From assembly GCA_014281115.1 (NCBI GenBank), contig JACONQ010000002.1:1-64000 (forward strand): a stretch of DNA of 64,000 nucleotides, written 5' to 3'. This DNA is from Laburnicola sp. R22_1 (lineage: Eukaryota > Ascomycota > Dothideomycetes > Pleosporales > Didymosphaeriaceae). Positions 43,032-55,137 of the stretch are shown here, one piece after another. The position numbers and the translations under genes are program-made. Each line of letters opens with the position of its first letter. The stretch's first letter is position 1. A model generated the notes under the pieces. That model was not told where the DNA came from. It did no database searches and worked only from the letters and a program-made list of their open reading frames with translations.

Positions 43032-44018
43032 ATTGGTGGAATGACTGAAGTGACTTCAATCACAAGTGGACGAAGAATGAGGGAAGTGTCAAAGTCTGGG
43101 GTGGACCAAGTGACAGCAGATAAGAGGAGCCGCTACATGCTAAAGTATGCGGAGCTCATGCACACCAATAGTGGCGCGATACGTAATGGCAACAGAGCCA
43201 CGACCTGTAAACGAGCCACAATGTCGTCGTACGTTGCGGTTCCAAGCACGCCGGGTCACGCGGCGATGGCGAAAGCCTGCCAGACATCCTATGAGAAGAA
43301 GTTGATGACCAGCCAAGTGTTAGAACTGGCTTTCCATTGTCGACTAAAGCTTGGTCTATCTTCTAGAGTTTGTCAATAAGGCTGTGTACATGGCAATTGA
43401 AGCATCTCGATCGGACTGACCTGTAATAACGCAGCTTTCCCCGCTCCCCAAGGCCTCCCCTTATTCTTCTCCTCATCCCTCGTCCTGATCACGCCACTTC
43501 CCACAGCTTGGCCCCATTGAACAACTTCGTACACCCTCCATACTAAGAAATGCTCAACATCACGATGTTGATCCAAGAAGCGAAGTCAGAAAAGAAAAGC
43601 CGGATGTTCCGAAGCTGGCGTGTTTCTGTGGGGTAGCGTGCGCCCAGCCGACTTGGCGTACGTACACGACCCACACTTGGAGCGCGGGCCCTAGATGTCG
43701 GGAGTGGGTTTAGATCGGGCCTGCGCATCGGGGAACTTTTCCATGACGCATGGTCCCAGCACAGCACGTGTTGACATGATATCCATGGATGCCTCAGGCT
43801 CAGGGTAACCACGGTCTGCTTCACCCCCCTCTGTTCATTCCATGCGCAGTACCAACAATGCTTCTACGCCACGTTTCCTTCCCACATCGAACCCAAGCCC
43901 TATCCAACACGATAACAATGCGACACCCATCCATCGCAAACACTACCCAAATTCCAAAAACGCCGCGCTAAACCTCAAATATGCCAAGCAATAGGTACCA
44001 AAAAAGCGATACCACGCA
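43032..44018. other. Intergenic region
   Basis: This is about 990 bases with no supported gene. It includes the upstream region of the fasciclin gene and the 3' side of the next leftward gene. Short frames on both strands lack motifs. Confidence 0.45.
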
Positions 44019-46584
44019 TCATACAACTTCATCAGCCGCCATGCCAAGCACCGTAGCGCCATCTTCTTCAAATGTCGTCCCCGCTTGCTGACTGACCAAC
44101 AACTTTTCCACCAGTCTACTTCCCGTCGATCGTGCAGAGCCTGTTGTTGCATCTTCTGCCCCGACACCGAGTGCTTTCCACGTCCAGACGAGAAATGCCC
44201 ACAAAGGCCGCCACCAGGGCTTGATGAAGGCTCTGTATAGCATGGTGGGCATCACATACGGGAACTCGGGCGCGCCCCACACCACACCGTAGCCCTTATA
44301 AGAGCTCGCGTATTCGTAGTGACCCCATATCTCGCTGTTCAAACATAAGCATAAATGCGAGTGCGAGTGGCGAACCGAACCGAAGAGCAACATACCAAGC
44401 GATATTCTCCAACACTAACCAGGCGAAGAAAGAGATGAGCGCAATGCTGAGTAATGTAAGACCCCAGCCTCTTCTCCTAGGCTTCAGACGTTCATCGTAG
44501 AACAAGCTCTGGAACGCTTTCCAAAGTGACCACTGATGCGCACCATTAACGACACATGGACACTCTTGATACACGATCCTTACTCTTTCGCCATCTTGTG
44601 CACCCTCTCCACCATGCTCGACTCGGTTTTCCACTCTTCTGATGCCACGGCTGGCGTCGCGGATGCTGGTTCGCGCCGCATGCAGTCTTTCGTTCATTCT
44701 GTGCAGATGAAGAAGCTCTTGTTGTCGTTGCCGCTCGGCTTCGTTGCGAGGGACCCCTGTTGGCATCTGCAGCCCCAGTAGCGTGTCTTCGTCTGGCTCC
44801 CCGGATTCTGAAGTGTCGGCGATGGGAGCTATCAGGTCCTCCAGTGAATTGATGGTTGACTCTCCATAGTCGGCAGGCTGCTGTCGTTCGGCTGATCGTG
44901 CCTCCTCGACAATGGCTTCCAACGCGGATCTTGGCAGGTTCGGCCTGGACGCTTTCGCCACAGCTGGCTCTTGCTCTTCAACAGAGGGTGCTGTTTGTGA
45001 TTCCTGGGCAGACTTCTTTTTGGGACTGCGTTTCTGAGGAGGAGTAGAAGGCTGCGGATCGTTTTGGGGACGCTGTACGGTAGACGGGTGTGGAGTATCG
45101 ATCATTGTGTCTACCCATGCACCCGTCACCACTGGGGTTTTCGGGTTGAGCAGCGATCGTTCACTTGATTTTGGCGTCGCGCTGGTGTCTTTCGTTTGAC
45201 GTTCACTTTCTGAATCCGCCATGACCTGCACTTTCGTGTTTTCGCTATTGTGAGCCTGTGGTGTCCCAGGAACGGCGGACTCGATAGCAACCGGTCTCTT
45301 AGCCACACCCATGCTTGAAGCCGGCCTTTCAACTGGAGCCGGAGGGGAGGTTCCGGTGACGACGGTGTGTGACGAGCTGCCGACTTGGCTTGCTGGCGCA
45401 GTTTGCGGCCGTGACGTCTCGGCTCGGCCAGGGCTGGGGGTACTCGACGCTCTCGCCAATCGACGCAACAGGTCGTGCGAGTCTTCTCTTCGGTGCGCGG
45501 GTCGCGTCGGGTTCGCCTGCGCACTGGCGAGGAGACGACTGTCTACCATGCCAACCGTCTCGGAGCTCTTCTTGTACACGACTATGGGCGAGTTCTCCAA
45601 GCCCTCACCCGTCACCGCCGGTGATTTGCCAATGGTCTGCCAGGAGCTTGTCCTTTTTCGGAGCCGCAGCTCGGGCGAGCCTTCCATGGAGCCCGCCTGC
45701 TCTTGCGCAGTCCCATTCGGCTGGCCCGCCGTAGACGTTGCCGATGCAGACGGCGGGCGCCGCATGTCTTCCAGTGAGCCGTCCCTACTCTTGCCCAGCC
45801 GGTTTGTTGTGACGCCCTGCTCCTTCAGACTCTCCATCTCCCTCTGCCGGATGTCGTCCAGAGCCGTGTTCCGCGGGAGGTAGGGCGTCGAGGCGATGAG
45901 CGAGGCTTCGTTCATGTCGAAGTCCCAATCGTCCGTGTTTCGCTGTCGGGTGGAAACGGGCGTGCCGTGCAGAGAGCTCTTGTGCGAGAGCGGGCTGTCC
46001 TCGACCGACTGGCGTGGCTCGTCTGGATTCTCGACGCGGCGTGGCGTCTGCGCGTCGCCGTTGACCGCGTCCTCCTGCGCGCCCGATGTCTGCTCTTCCT
46101 CGGTCGTGATGGTCCGCATCCAGTTTCTCTTCACGCGCGCCTTCCTCCCCCACCCCGTGGGCGGCTGCAGCGCCGGGTCTGATCGGGTGGAGCCGCCGCT
46201 GCTGGGCGGGCTGTCGAACGTGACGTGCGCATTGGCACCTCGCAGGGCCTGGCCGCTCGCGTTGTGTCTTTCCAGGTTTTCGAGCGTCACGCCGACGCGT
46301 GGGTGAGTGCGCGCCTTGCGGAACGCCTGCACTTTGCCCTGCCGTGCGGCGTTCAACAGGCGCTGGTCGCGCGCCGTCTGAATCATCAGGTTATCGAAGT
46401 CGTCGGCGGCGTCATTCTCCAGCGAGGTCAGCGACACCGTGTCCTCTGGCGCCTGCATGTCGTCCTGCATCGGGTGCACATTGACATGTGTGCCTGTCTG
46501 CTGGACAAAGTTGTGCGGAGCGTCGGCCGTGTTGGGCGAGCGCGGGGAGCGTGGCTGCGTGGGGCGGCGCGTACTCATCGGCAT
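44019..46584 (-). CDS. Unknown disordered protein with C-terminal membrane helices
   Basis: Two exons are predicted (46584-44396, 44334-44019; intron 61 bases), giving 834 residues; the third codon (46578) is an alternative start. Near the N-terminus a short conserved-looking block reads 'ARDQRLLNAARQGKVQAFRK', then 'PRVGVTLENLERHN'. About 500 Ser/Pro/Thr/Glu-rich residues follow. A helical block ('QELLHLHRMNERLHAARTSI') comes next, then a Cys-containing segment and one membrane helix ('LTLLSIALISFFAWLVLENI'), split from 'CEIWGHYEYASSYKGYG' by the intron. A second helix ('WWRPLWAFLVWTWKALG') is near the end. The pattern suggests a nuclear-envelope or ER-anchored protein. I do not recognise the family. 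Confidence 0.75.
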
Positions 46585-47667
46585 GTGGGGGGAGGCGGTT
46601 GCATAGCCGCGTGCTGGGGGACTGCGGACTGTCTATAGCACGCAGACGGGACGGGATCGAAGTGGTGAATTGGCGAATTGTCGTTGTTGTGCTCGTCGAC
46701 GCGTCGCCGTGGTCCGCATTTTCGGTGGTACGTGCGGCGGTTGCAGATGATCGGCGCAGGCATGGCACGTAACGTCAAGTGAAGCCACAATTACAATTGC
46801 CCAGTGAACAGTTCAAAGACGGACGGACCCTTGCTCGAAACACACCCACCCCATTATGCCTTTCCATATCAAGTCCTCCGATAGCCACATACCATACCTA
46901 TTCCTGAATCGACCTAGCTGCCTCATCTATCACCACTTGAACACCGACTATAGTCCGACCCACAATGAGCAGGGCTTTTCTTCTTCTTCTTTGGCACCGC
47001 CGTGCATGCGAGGAATGCGTGGTGGTGTTTCTCAATCAACACAACTCAAATAAGCATGGCATCTAATCTACCTTCGATATGTAAAGAGTAAGGCTGCTGT
47101 GGGTATTGAATTAAAACAATAGTCTTCGGTATAATGGCTGCGCCAAGTGACAGTGCTGGGAGCGACAGTGCTGGGAGCGACAGATGTGTTCAGCGGGTAA
47201 TCGTTCGTGTACAGCTAGTAATTACCTACCACCCACTAACGCACTGCAGTCCGCTGCCCATAGGCAAGCCTGCCCGAGAAGCTCAAGCCTGGCTCAACTC
47301 GTCTCGTGCAACTTTAGACCGTCCACTCGTGCTTTGAGTAACATGTTCAATGACGCCACCAGCATCCTTGATCGTTTTTCCTGCTTCGACGCTCACATAG
47401 CAAACCAGGATGATAACTGGATAGAGTTGCGACCCTCGCCCAACAGTTTCGCGTAGCCGTGCTGGACCGTACCTATTAGAGGTCGCATCTTTTGCATGTA
47501 CACTAACCACTCAAAATTTCATGTTCTCTACATCCCATAACAGGGTAAAGGTGGTTTCGGCTGGCCGGGGCTGACCAGGTAGGAAACTGCCATTGAATAT
47601 GCGGTACGATACGACGAACCATAAGTGGGACTCTAATTCGAACGTCCTGATAGTTGTAGCACGCAGG
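46585..47667. other. Intergenic region with a 15-base tandem repeat
   Basis: This is 1.1 kb without a supported gene. AGYGACAGTGCTGGG is repeated at 47146-47183 (two and a half copies). Short frames here are not coding in appearance. Confidence 0.5.
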
Positions 47668-48726
47668 TCATCCCATCCCAGGCAGGCCCTGCAGACCCCC
47701 GATGTCTTTGATGAAAGCGTCCAAGTCGATGCCCTCATTCGCAAACAGCTGCTTTGCCTTTTCGACCGTTGCAGCCTGCTTCTCGTACGTGAATTCGCCG
47801 GGCGTAGAGCTCTCGTACTGCACGAGTTCGATCCACTTGAAGAAAAGCGACTCTTTGCCCATGGCCGTCAAGCGGTCCTTGAACAGGATGATCTTCTCCC
47901 GTGCCTCCGTTTCGGAGCCCTCGTCGAGCTTTCCGCAAGGCCACACGGCCCACTGCCCATCCTGCTCGTTCCCGACCCAGACAAACACGCTGGTGCGCAG
48001 CGCCTCTATAGAGACCTCCTTCTTGTCGACCAAGCGCGTAGCATGGATCATAGCCCCAAAGACTAGGTCAAAGTCCTTGTCCATGAGCAGATATCCCGTC
48101 TTCTCCGTCAAGCGCTGGCGGTCCACGGCAGGCAATATGCGCGTCTTGAAGAAGGGGCTGTCGGCACCCGCCCTGCCGCTAGAGCCCTCGGCCTCGCCCA
48201 GCAAATCCTGTGCACCCCATCCCCGCGACTCTCGCACATATATTTCCTGGTCGCGGAATCCCACACCGAGGCGCCACGATATCGGGTTGCCAGGGGACTC
48301 GAAGAAAAAGGTCCACGGCCACGGCCCCACAATGGTGAATACCAGCCAGTCGAACAGAAAAACGGCCGCGCGCCATGCCACCTGCCGTAGAAGCCCGCCC
48401 CACGGCGTCGTCGACCAGTATATCGTCGTCTCGTTGTCGTTGCCAAGCACCGACATCAAGAGCGCCCAGTAGAACGGGCCCGCGGCGTACAACCGCCAGA
48501 GCAGCAGCAGCGCGATGACGACATTGAGGCCGAGCGGAACGCAGAAGACGCGCTTCTTGAACCAGGCCGGGTGGTTGTCGATGTGCGTTATGTATACCGA
48601 CGCCTTGTCGAACGTTTCGAGTAGCGGGGCGAGGGCGGAAGGTGCTGGCTCGAAGGGGTCGGGGATGGCCGGCGGAGGGCGCGATTTCGTAGCCCGCTTG
48701 GTGGCTTTTGCTTTGTTACTCGACAT
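47668..48726 (-). CDS. Conserved-looking three-helix membrane protein
   Basis: The single exon encodes 352 residues from the ATG at 48726 (MSSNKAKATK...); an ATG at 48756 would add ten residues. A Lys/Pro-rich N-terminus is followed by 'HIDNHPAWFKKRVFCVPLGL', a first helix, a luminal or cytosolic loop with 'NDNETTIYWSTTPWGGL', a second helix, and 'GPWPWTFFFESPGNPISWRL'. A soluble C-terminal domain of about 190 residues contains 'LLMDKDFDLVFGAMI' and a C-terminal helix ('GIDLDAFIKDIGGLQGLPG'). It looks like a housekeeping fungal ER membrane protein. No named family is assigned. Confidence 0.75.
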   Translation of the reverse strand: MSSNKAKATKRATKSRPPPAIPDPFEPAPSALAPLLETFDKASVYITHIDNHPAWFKKRVFCVPLGLNVVIALLLLWRLYAAGPFYWALLMSVLGNDNETTIYWSTTPWGGLLRQVAWRAAVFLFDWLVFTIVGPWPWTFFFESPGNPISWRLGVGFRDQEIYVRESRGWGAQDLLGEAEGSSGRAGADSPFFKTRILPAVDRQRLTEKTGYLLMDKDFDLVFGAMIHATRLVDKKEVSIEALRTSVFVWVGNEQDGQWAVWPCGKLDEGSETEAREKIILFKDRLTAMGKESLFFKWIELVQYESSTPGEFTYEKQAATVEKAKQLFANEGIDLDAFIKDIGGLQGLPGMG

Positions 48727-49230
48727 AACGAGGCGTGGTTGGGGTGTTATAAACACTTCATGGGTGAATGTATATATGAAGTGAAGATGGTAACGGCGAT
48801 CGGTAAGGTTTCCTAGGATCCAAGGGCTAAAGATATTGCACGTGACATATTAGTCAGGCATAATCAAGTCACAACATTGATGACATCATAACAGAAGCCA
48901 AACACCAGCGTCTATAACTTTATTCAAATACATCCTCCATCTTAACACCTTCTTATAAGCACTGTTATGATGCGCGCCTTCTTTAGACATTTACAAGGCA
49001 TATCGCGAATGAACGCGGGTCGAGCAAAACTCGCAGACAGCCTCCGCAACGTAGTGAGCATCGCTCGGCTCTCCTCACCCCCCCCCCAAAACTCACCTAA
49101 AATTAACTTTAACAGCTAATTTAACAGCTCCCTACTTAGCTAACTTTACTAGTATAAAATATTTATTATATACCTTAATTACTAGCAAAAATAGCTTTCT
49201 TACTATATACTATATATATATTATATAACC
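48727..49230. other. Intergenic region leading into transposons
   Basis: About 500 bases without a gene. The last 130 bases (49100-49230) are AT-rich and resemble mutated repeat DNA, forming the left flank of the transposon pair. Confidence 0.5.
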
Positions 49231-49232
49231 TA

Positions 49233-51350
49233 CCATGTTTCCCCGCTCAACGCACAGTTGGCACCAAAAATCTCTATACTTTCAACCCTCATAACTCTAC
49301 CAATATGGACCCGATTGACGCAGCTGTTGAAGCTTTGAGATCCCTGAAGCTAGGAGAACGTCCTAATATATCTCAGGTTGCGCGAGAGTACGGCGTTAAG
49401 CGGTCGCGGCTCTCGAAGCGTTTTCGCGGGGTGCAGGGCACCTATGCGTCCCGGACAGAAGAAAAGCGACTCCTTAACTCTACATAGGAAAAACAGCTAC
49501 TACAGTATATTAAAAAGCTGTGTACACGAGGCCTACCTCCTACAAGAGAGATGATACGAAATTTCGCAGCAGAAATAGCCCATTAAGAGCTAGGAAAACA
49601 CTGGGTTGATCGCTATATTGCGCGGCATCAAATCAACCTTATATTGCGATGGATATCTGGTATTAATAACCAGCGCCACAAAGCTGATTCAGCCTTCAAA
49701 TACGCTCTCTATTTTAAGCTTTTGGACAATAAGATTAAGTAGTACGACATCGCGCCATCAAATACATACAATATGGATGAGAAGGGCTTCTTAATTGGGG
49801 TAGTGTCAAGAATGAAGCGCGTATTCTCCCGACGCCAGTATGATTAGGGTAGCGTTAAGCAGGTACTCTAGGACGGCAATAGGGAGTGGATCACGACGAT
49901 AGCTTGTATATGCGCTAACAGCAGCTCTCTCGATCCTGCCCTCATATATCAGGCAGCTTCTGGCAATATTCAGGACACCTGGTTGCAGGATTTTAATCCT
50001 CAAGAGCACTGCGCCTTCTTCGCCTCATTACCTTCAGGATGGGCAAACAACGAACTTGGCATTGCCTAGCTTAAGAGGTGCTTTCAGGAGGAGACTAAGA
50101 CGAAGGCAAAACGCGACTATAGGCTCCTTATTCTTAATAGGCATGGCTCGCATATTACAATGGAGTTTATCGAGTTCTGCGATCAAAATAGGATCCTCCT
50201 AGCTATCTATCCGCCGCATTCAACTCATTCGCTGCAGCCTCTAGATGTCTGCCTTTTTAAGTCTCTCTTAGCTGCATATACTAAAGAGCTCTCCCAATTC
50301 ATGTACAACAGCCAGGGCCTTACATCTATTACTAAGCGCGACTTCTTCCGCTTCTTCTATAGGGCGTATAGGACCGCGTTTGCTAAGGAAACGATTATTA
50401 ACTTATTTAGAGTTACTGGCATCTCTCCACTGGATAGCAACGCTATATTGAAGAAATTCAAGGATCTAGAGCCTAAGAGGCCATTAAGCAGTGATAGTAC
50501 GTCGTCAGTACTCTCTGCAAGCGACTGGCGCAAGATTAAACGGCTCCTACGACAGGTAGTTGATGATATCTACGATAAACGCGCCTTACAGCTCTCTCAC
50601 ACGATACATGCAATCACAACTCAAAAACAGCTCCTTTAGCATGAAAACAACCGCCTTAAAGACGCCCTTATCAATGAGAAGAAGCGCCGTACGCGTGGCA
50701 AGGCATTACTACTTAAACCTTCCCAGAATTACGCTGGTGGCGCTGTCTTCTAGTCGCCATCTAAAGTTGAAGCTGCCCGCAATTAACAAGTCCAAAAAGA
50801 CGCTAAAGTAGAAGAACTATAACACCAGAAGGATCGCAATAAGCTAGCTAGGGAGTAGAAAAAGCAGGAGAAACAGGCTATGCTTTAGCAAAGAGCAGAA
50901 ATAAGGATGGCTGCAAAGGAGATTAAATTGCAGGAAAAACAGCAGAAGGCTGCAGAGCGCGAAGAAGCCCTACTCGCCCACGCAGCTAAAAAGCAACTCC
51001 AGAATGATATACAATTAGCTAAAAAAGGTAAGGCGCGTAGCCTCACAGCTCCTGCACCTCCTGCTCATGTTATTGAGGACCTAGAGGCTGATGCTGAGGA
51101 TCTATCCGTCATTGAAGGGGTGGTAGAGGCATCTGGCCCATCAACGCGCACGCGTACAGTACGCCTCCCACAGAGGTATCGCACCTAATATATCGTTGCC
51201 AATCGATTAAAACGACTTTTAAGAATGCTACTATAAAAAATCTCGTGATAATTTGATCTATATAGAGCTGTACAGCTTTAAAAGTAGTAGTAGTGGGCAT
51301 CCTCAAACTGTGCGTTGAGTGGGGTCTGTGCGTTGAGCGGGGAAACATGG
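49233..51350 (+). mobile_element. Pogo-like DNA transposon, family A copy 2
   Basis: The 2118-base element is flanked by TA at 49231-49232 and 51351-51352. The inverted ends match over 25 bases (CCATGTTTCCCCGCTCAACG and onward). The right end has an extra copy of the CTGTGCGTTGAG motif. The transposase is closely similar to that in 2081-4213, but reads rightward. The right TA is at the same time the left TA of the next element. Confidence 0.93.
49305..51188 (+). pseudogene. Family A transposase, decayed, catalytic Asp lost
   Basis: It starts at MDPIDAAVEALRS (49305). A helix-turn-helix ('NISQVAREYGVKRSRLSKRF') is followed by TAG at 49485. The frame then continues through 'YNMDEKGFLIG' (first Asp kept) and 'LLILNRHGSH', where the second Asp is Asn (codon AAT at 50136-50138). 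It goes on to 'HSLQPLDVCLF' (third Asp kept) and a coiled Lys/Glu-rich C-terminus ending TAA at 51186-51188. Most stops are TAG or TAA at positions where copy 1 or related copies have Gln, as expected from C-to-T changes. It is inactive. Confidence 0.88.
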
Positions 51351-51352
51351 TA

Positions 51353-53215
51353 ACGTGTTTACAAGCGAGCTGCGAATACAAGCGAGCTGCGAACCCCACT
51401 AAGTCTCTGAGCCTTTCGCAGCATATAAATTCACAACGCATTAATATTCTATCAATATAATAGCTATCCTAAATTAAGCAGTATCTATAGAAGCCTTCTT
51501 ACACGTGCGCGAGTTGTGCCTAGGCTCCCTACAGCGCCTGCAGCGCGCAGAAGCCTGCCGGCTCGCACCTAACTGCGCCTTGCCTTGCCGTATTTCTCCC
51601 TCTAGTTGCTGCTCAACAGCCTTTTAAGCAATAATATCCTCTCCCTCTGCCTTCGATAGAGTGCCTCGCTTTTAGATCTGCTTCTTTTTGCGCTGTTTAC
51701 GCGTTGTAGCTGCCTCATTTGCCCTTCGTAGAGTAGCTATCTCCTCGCGCATAAGCACTATTGAATGCGCCATTCTCTCAGCGCCTCTTGTAAGCCAATT
51801 AAGCGACTGGATAACTGATGTAGGAGAGGATCCCTAATGCCTTCGAATCCGCTCACGAACTAGAGTTAACTGAGCGCCTAGCTCGCGTGCGTTGCTTAGT
51901 GTTGCAGACTCCCATAGGGCCTCTAGTAGGGCTACTGGCGCTAGCGCTGGCGACGGTGTACGAAGCTTAATATCAAGCTTTAAGAGCACTACCTCTGGAT
52001 TGTGTGGGACTAGCCCAGAGCCTCGAAAGCTTGCGCAGATATTCTCCTTTGTAATTGACTGGTTGTAGGCGGCGCGAAAGGCTAGTAGAAACTCAAGCTT
52101 AGTAATATGGTTAATATAGTTGCGTATCAGGCCCTTTACCTAGCGCCCGTACGCCCGCTTCAACGGCGAGAAGCAGCCCACGTTAAGTGGCTGTAGGAGG
52201 TGTGACGAATGTGGTGGCATGCATAGGGTATAGATCTTGTTCTCCCTGCAGATCTCCTGGAATTCGAGTGAGTTGTGGCTCTTATGGCCGTTAAGTATTA
52301 GGAGCTGACGCGCCCCTACTCTACGCTCTACTGTATGCTTAATAAAGTGCCGTAGCCAGGCAACACCAAGCTCGTTCGTAGTCCACCCATTGTCGCTAAG
52401 ACCAATAGTCCAGTCACCTGGTATATCGTCGCCCTCGTACCAGGCCGAGAGGTGGTACTTGCCAGCGAAGATGACGAAGGGCGGGATTGCCCACCCAGCA
52501 GCGTTGATTCCGTGGATCGTCGTCACCCACTCACGATTGCCTGGCTGGATCGCTTTTGGCCGACCACGTCTCTCTAAGCCTGTAACGACTAGCTGGGAGG
52601 ATATCTTGCCCATTAGAAAGCCAGTCTCGTCGAAGTTGAAGGTGTCCTCATCGCAGATACCGTAGGTGGCCTTTGTACGTGCTACTAGCTCAAACCAGGC
52701 CTATATAGCTGTCGGGTCCTCGCAGAGGGCTCGCTGTCGATCGTAGGCTCGATTAAATCGCGTTGTGAGGCTGTCTGTTCGCTTGACAAAGTTTCTAGGC
52801 CACTGCTGGCCAACGTGGCCTGCGCTACGCTCAGCGAGCAGCTTATTCGCCATATCTCGTACAGCACCTAGAGTAGGCGCAAAGCCTCGCGAATCTAGGT
52901 CAAGTATATGCTCAATAATAACCTCCTCTTCTAGCTTAGTAAGCTTCTTTAATTTAGGCTCACAATCGCGTCGCGCAGTAGTTCCAGCGCGTCGGCTGCG
53001 AAGCGTGCTTTCAGGAACGTTAAACGTCGCTGCAGCGCGATTAACGCTCTGGATCTGATTCTAATTAATAGCTAAGATAGCTAGGGAGACATCTGCTTTG
53101 TTATAGGGCAATCAAATAAGTGTTAGTTGAGCTATTATAGTTGATAGGTGACGCGTTATAGAAAGTTGGTAGGGTTCGCAGCTCGCTTGTATTCGCAGCT
53201 CGCTTGTAAACACGT
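51353..53215 (-). mobile_element. Pogo-like DNA transposon, family B
   Basis: The 1863-base element is flanked by TA at 51351-51352 (shared with its left neighbour) and 53216-53217. Inverted ends of about 43 bases start ACGTGTTTACAAGCGAGCTG and contain a tandem pair of ACAAGCGAGCTGCGAA. The transposase reads leftward. Confidence 0.93.
51474..53100 (-). pseudogene. Family B transposase with CCHC knuckle, two catalytic Asp lost
   Basis: From about 53100 leftward: 'FNVPESTLRSRRAG' helix-turn-helix, a CENP-B-like part, then 'FNFDETGFLMG' (first Asp kept). 'LLILNGHKSH' follows (second Asp changed to Asn, 52291-52293), then 'HLLQPLNVGCF' (third Asp changed to Asn, 52182-52184). The longest open piece is 52140-52613. 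The C-terminal end keeps a CCHC zinc-knuckle pattern, C-x2-C-x4-H-x4-C ('CRRCREPRHNSRTC'), and stops at 51476-51474. TAG stops interrupt the frame in at least four places. Both Asp changes are G-to-A on the coding strand. It is inactive. Confidence 0.85.
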
Positions 53216-53217
53216 TA

Positions 53218-54076
53218 TTATATAAATAAATACTATACTAATACTAACTAAAAACTAAACTAAATATAAGGATACTTATAAAAAGGCTAAAAACTAACTA
53301 GCTATTTAGCGCTTTAGGCCCCTTAATAAATAGCTATATAGATAGGCAAATATAGTCTATTAAGCTTAACTATAGCTTATTAGCGACGTAACTAGCGTAC
53401 CTATATATAACTATTGCTAGGAGAGCAGAGCTCAGCCGCGACAAGCGGCACTATTGAATAATTCTAGGCCAAAAAGCATAAGTTCACAATAATATGAGCA
53501 TTTTCAGAGCCCCTCTTGGCGCGGTACGGTACGTGGTCTGTTGGGTGTCGCATATAAACAACGGCTTCCTGGATGCTAATTTCACCGATTGGCGGCTCTT
53601 TTTTTCCACGCCTAGTATTTCTCTAACCTGGGTAGGAGGTTGCACAACCAAGAGGTGCTTGAGACGCCAATAATAGGATGCTGTCGCTTTTGGAACCGCC
53701 ACACGGTAAATTGGAGGAGCACGTTACAGGAGTTAATCTAATTTGTATGGCTGTACAAAATGCTTGGTTTGGTGTCTAACGCATGCGGAATTCTACCATG
53801 GTTACATCCATTGTCTTTGGTGGACAATTGTTTATACACTCGGCTCCAGGTGTCTGTTTGGATGGCAGAGAGGCGCAGAAGTGCGTTGATGATATATGAA
53901 ATCAATCAAAGATGGTAGGTAGGTGACGATGCCGCACATGCACAGTCAAAAGGTGATGTTCAAGTATAAAAAACCTGATCGCCTGGGCTAGGATAGTTCG
54001 TTCCATCCAGCATTACTCTTGACCTTGACTACATTCACCTTCTCGATCTCAACCCCCTTTTGCGTCGGCCGTCGCA
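53218..54076. other. Intergenic region and pectate lyase promoter
   Basis: The first 180 bases are AT-rich decayed sequence. The rest has normal composition and no supported gene. The leftward 72-codon frame at 53484-53702 has no motif. Confidence 0.5.
53965..53973 (+). promoter_or_regulatory. TATA-like box of the pectate lyase gene
   Basis: TATAAAAAA lies about 105 bases before the start codon, followed by a pyrimidine-rich leader ending CAATG. Position and sequence fit a regulated TATA promoter. Confidence 0.45.
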
Positions 54077-55137
54077 ATGCGCCTCCTCGACACCATCGCC
54101 CTGGCTCTAACCGCCGGATCCACAGCCACGTCCGCCAGCGTCCTCCAGCCCCGCGCCGCCCCTATCAACCAACTCGTCGGCTACGGCGCCGGCACCACAG
54201 GCGGAGGATCCGGCTCGGGCACAACCGTAACCTCCTGCTCCGCGCTCACAGCGGCCGCCAAAAACGGCGGCGTGATAAAAATCTCCGGCACCCTGGAAGG
54301 CTGCGGCATCATCAAGCTGGTCGGCAATACATCTATCCTAGGCGTAGGCTCCAACGCCGTGATTTCCAATGGCGGGTTCCAGATCCGGCGCATCTCCAAC
54401 GTGGTGATTCGGAACATCAAATTTCAGCTTGCGCCTGATAAAAAGGATCAGATTGATATTGATAGGAGTACGAAGGTATGGGTTGATCATAATGATTTTT
54501 CCAGTGCGGGGATTACGGGAGATAAGGATAAGTATGATGGGTTGTTAGATGCGAAGCATGGGGCGGATATGATTACTGTGTCGTGGAATAAGTTTCATGA
54601 TCATGTGAGTTTCCCCCCTTTACCCCAGGGCTGCCCGCTCCTCTGCATCGTGACCTATCCCTCGCACAGAACCACTGAAATGCAAATAATTAACAAGTCC
54701 GCCTTCAGTGGAAAGGTTCCCTAATCGGGCACTCGGACTCCAACGCTGCCGAAGACCGCGGAAAACTCCACATCACTTACCACCACAACCTCTTCCAAAA
54801 CGTGAACTCGCGCCTCCCCTCGATCCGATTCGGCACCGCCCACATCTACAGCAGCTGCTACATGGACAACCCGGTGTCGGGGATAAATTCGCGCATGGGG
54901 GCACAGGTATTGGTTGAGCATTGCTCGTTTACGAACACGAAGAGGGCTATTGTGACAAATTTGGACTCTGATGAGGAGGGTTATGCGGTGCAGAGGGATA
55001 ATTTGTTTGTGGGGAGTGATACGAGTATTACGCGGGTGGGGAGTTTGAACGTGCCGTATGGATATGAAGTTGATGGGGCGGGGGCGGTGTGTGGGATTGT
55101 GGGGAGGAGTGCGGGGGTGGGGGTTGTTACGTTCTAG
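54077..55137 (+). CDS. Secreted pectate lyase, PL1 family
   Basis: Two exons are predicted (54077-54604, 54709-55137; intron 104 bases), giving 318 residues. The signal peptide is MRLLDTIALALTAGSTATSA. The right-handed beta-helix has PL1 hallmarks: 'VWVDHNDFSS', 'YDGLLDAKHGADMITVSWN' with calcium-binding Asp residues, then 'HDHWKGSLIGHSDS' across the intron. 'ITYHHNLFQNVNSRLPSIR' follows, with the RxPxxR catalytic Arg. The length is normal for fungal PL1 enzymes. It cleaves pectate in plant cell walls by beta-elimination, outside the cell. It suggests a plant-associated lifestyle. Confidence 0.95.
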
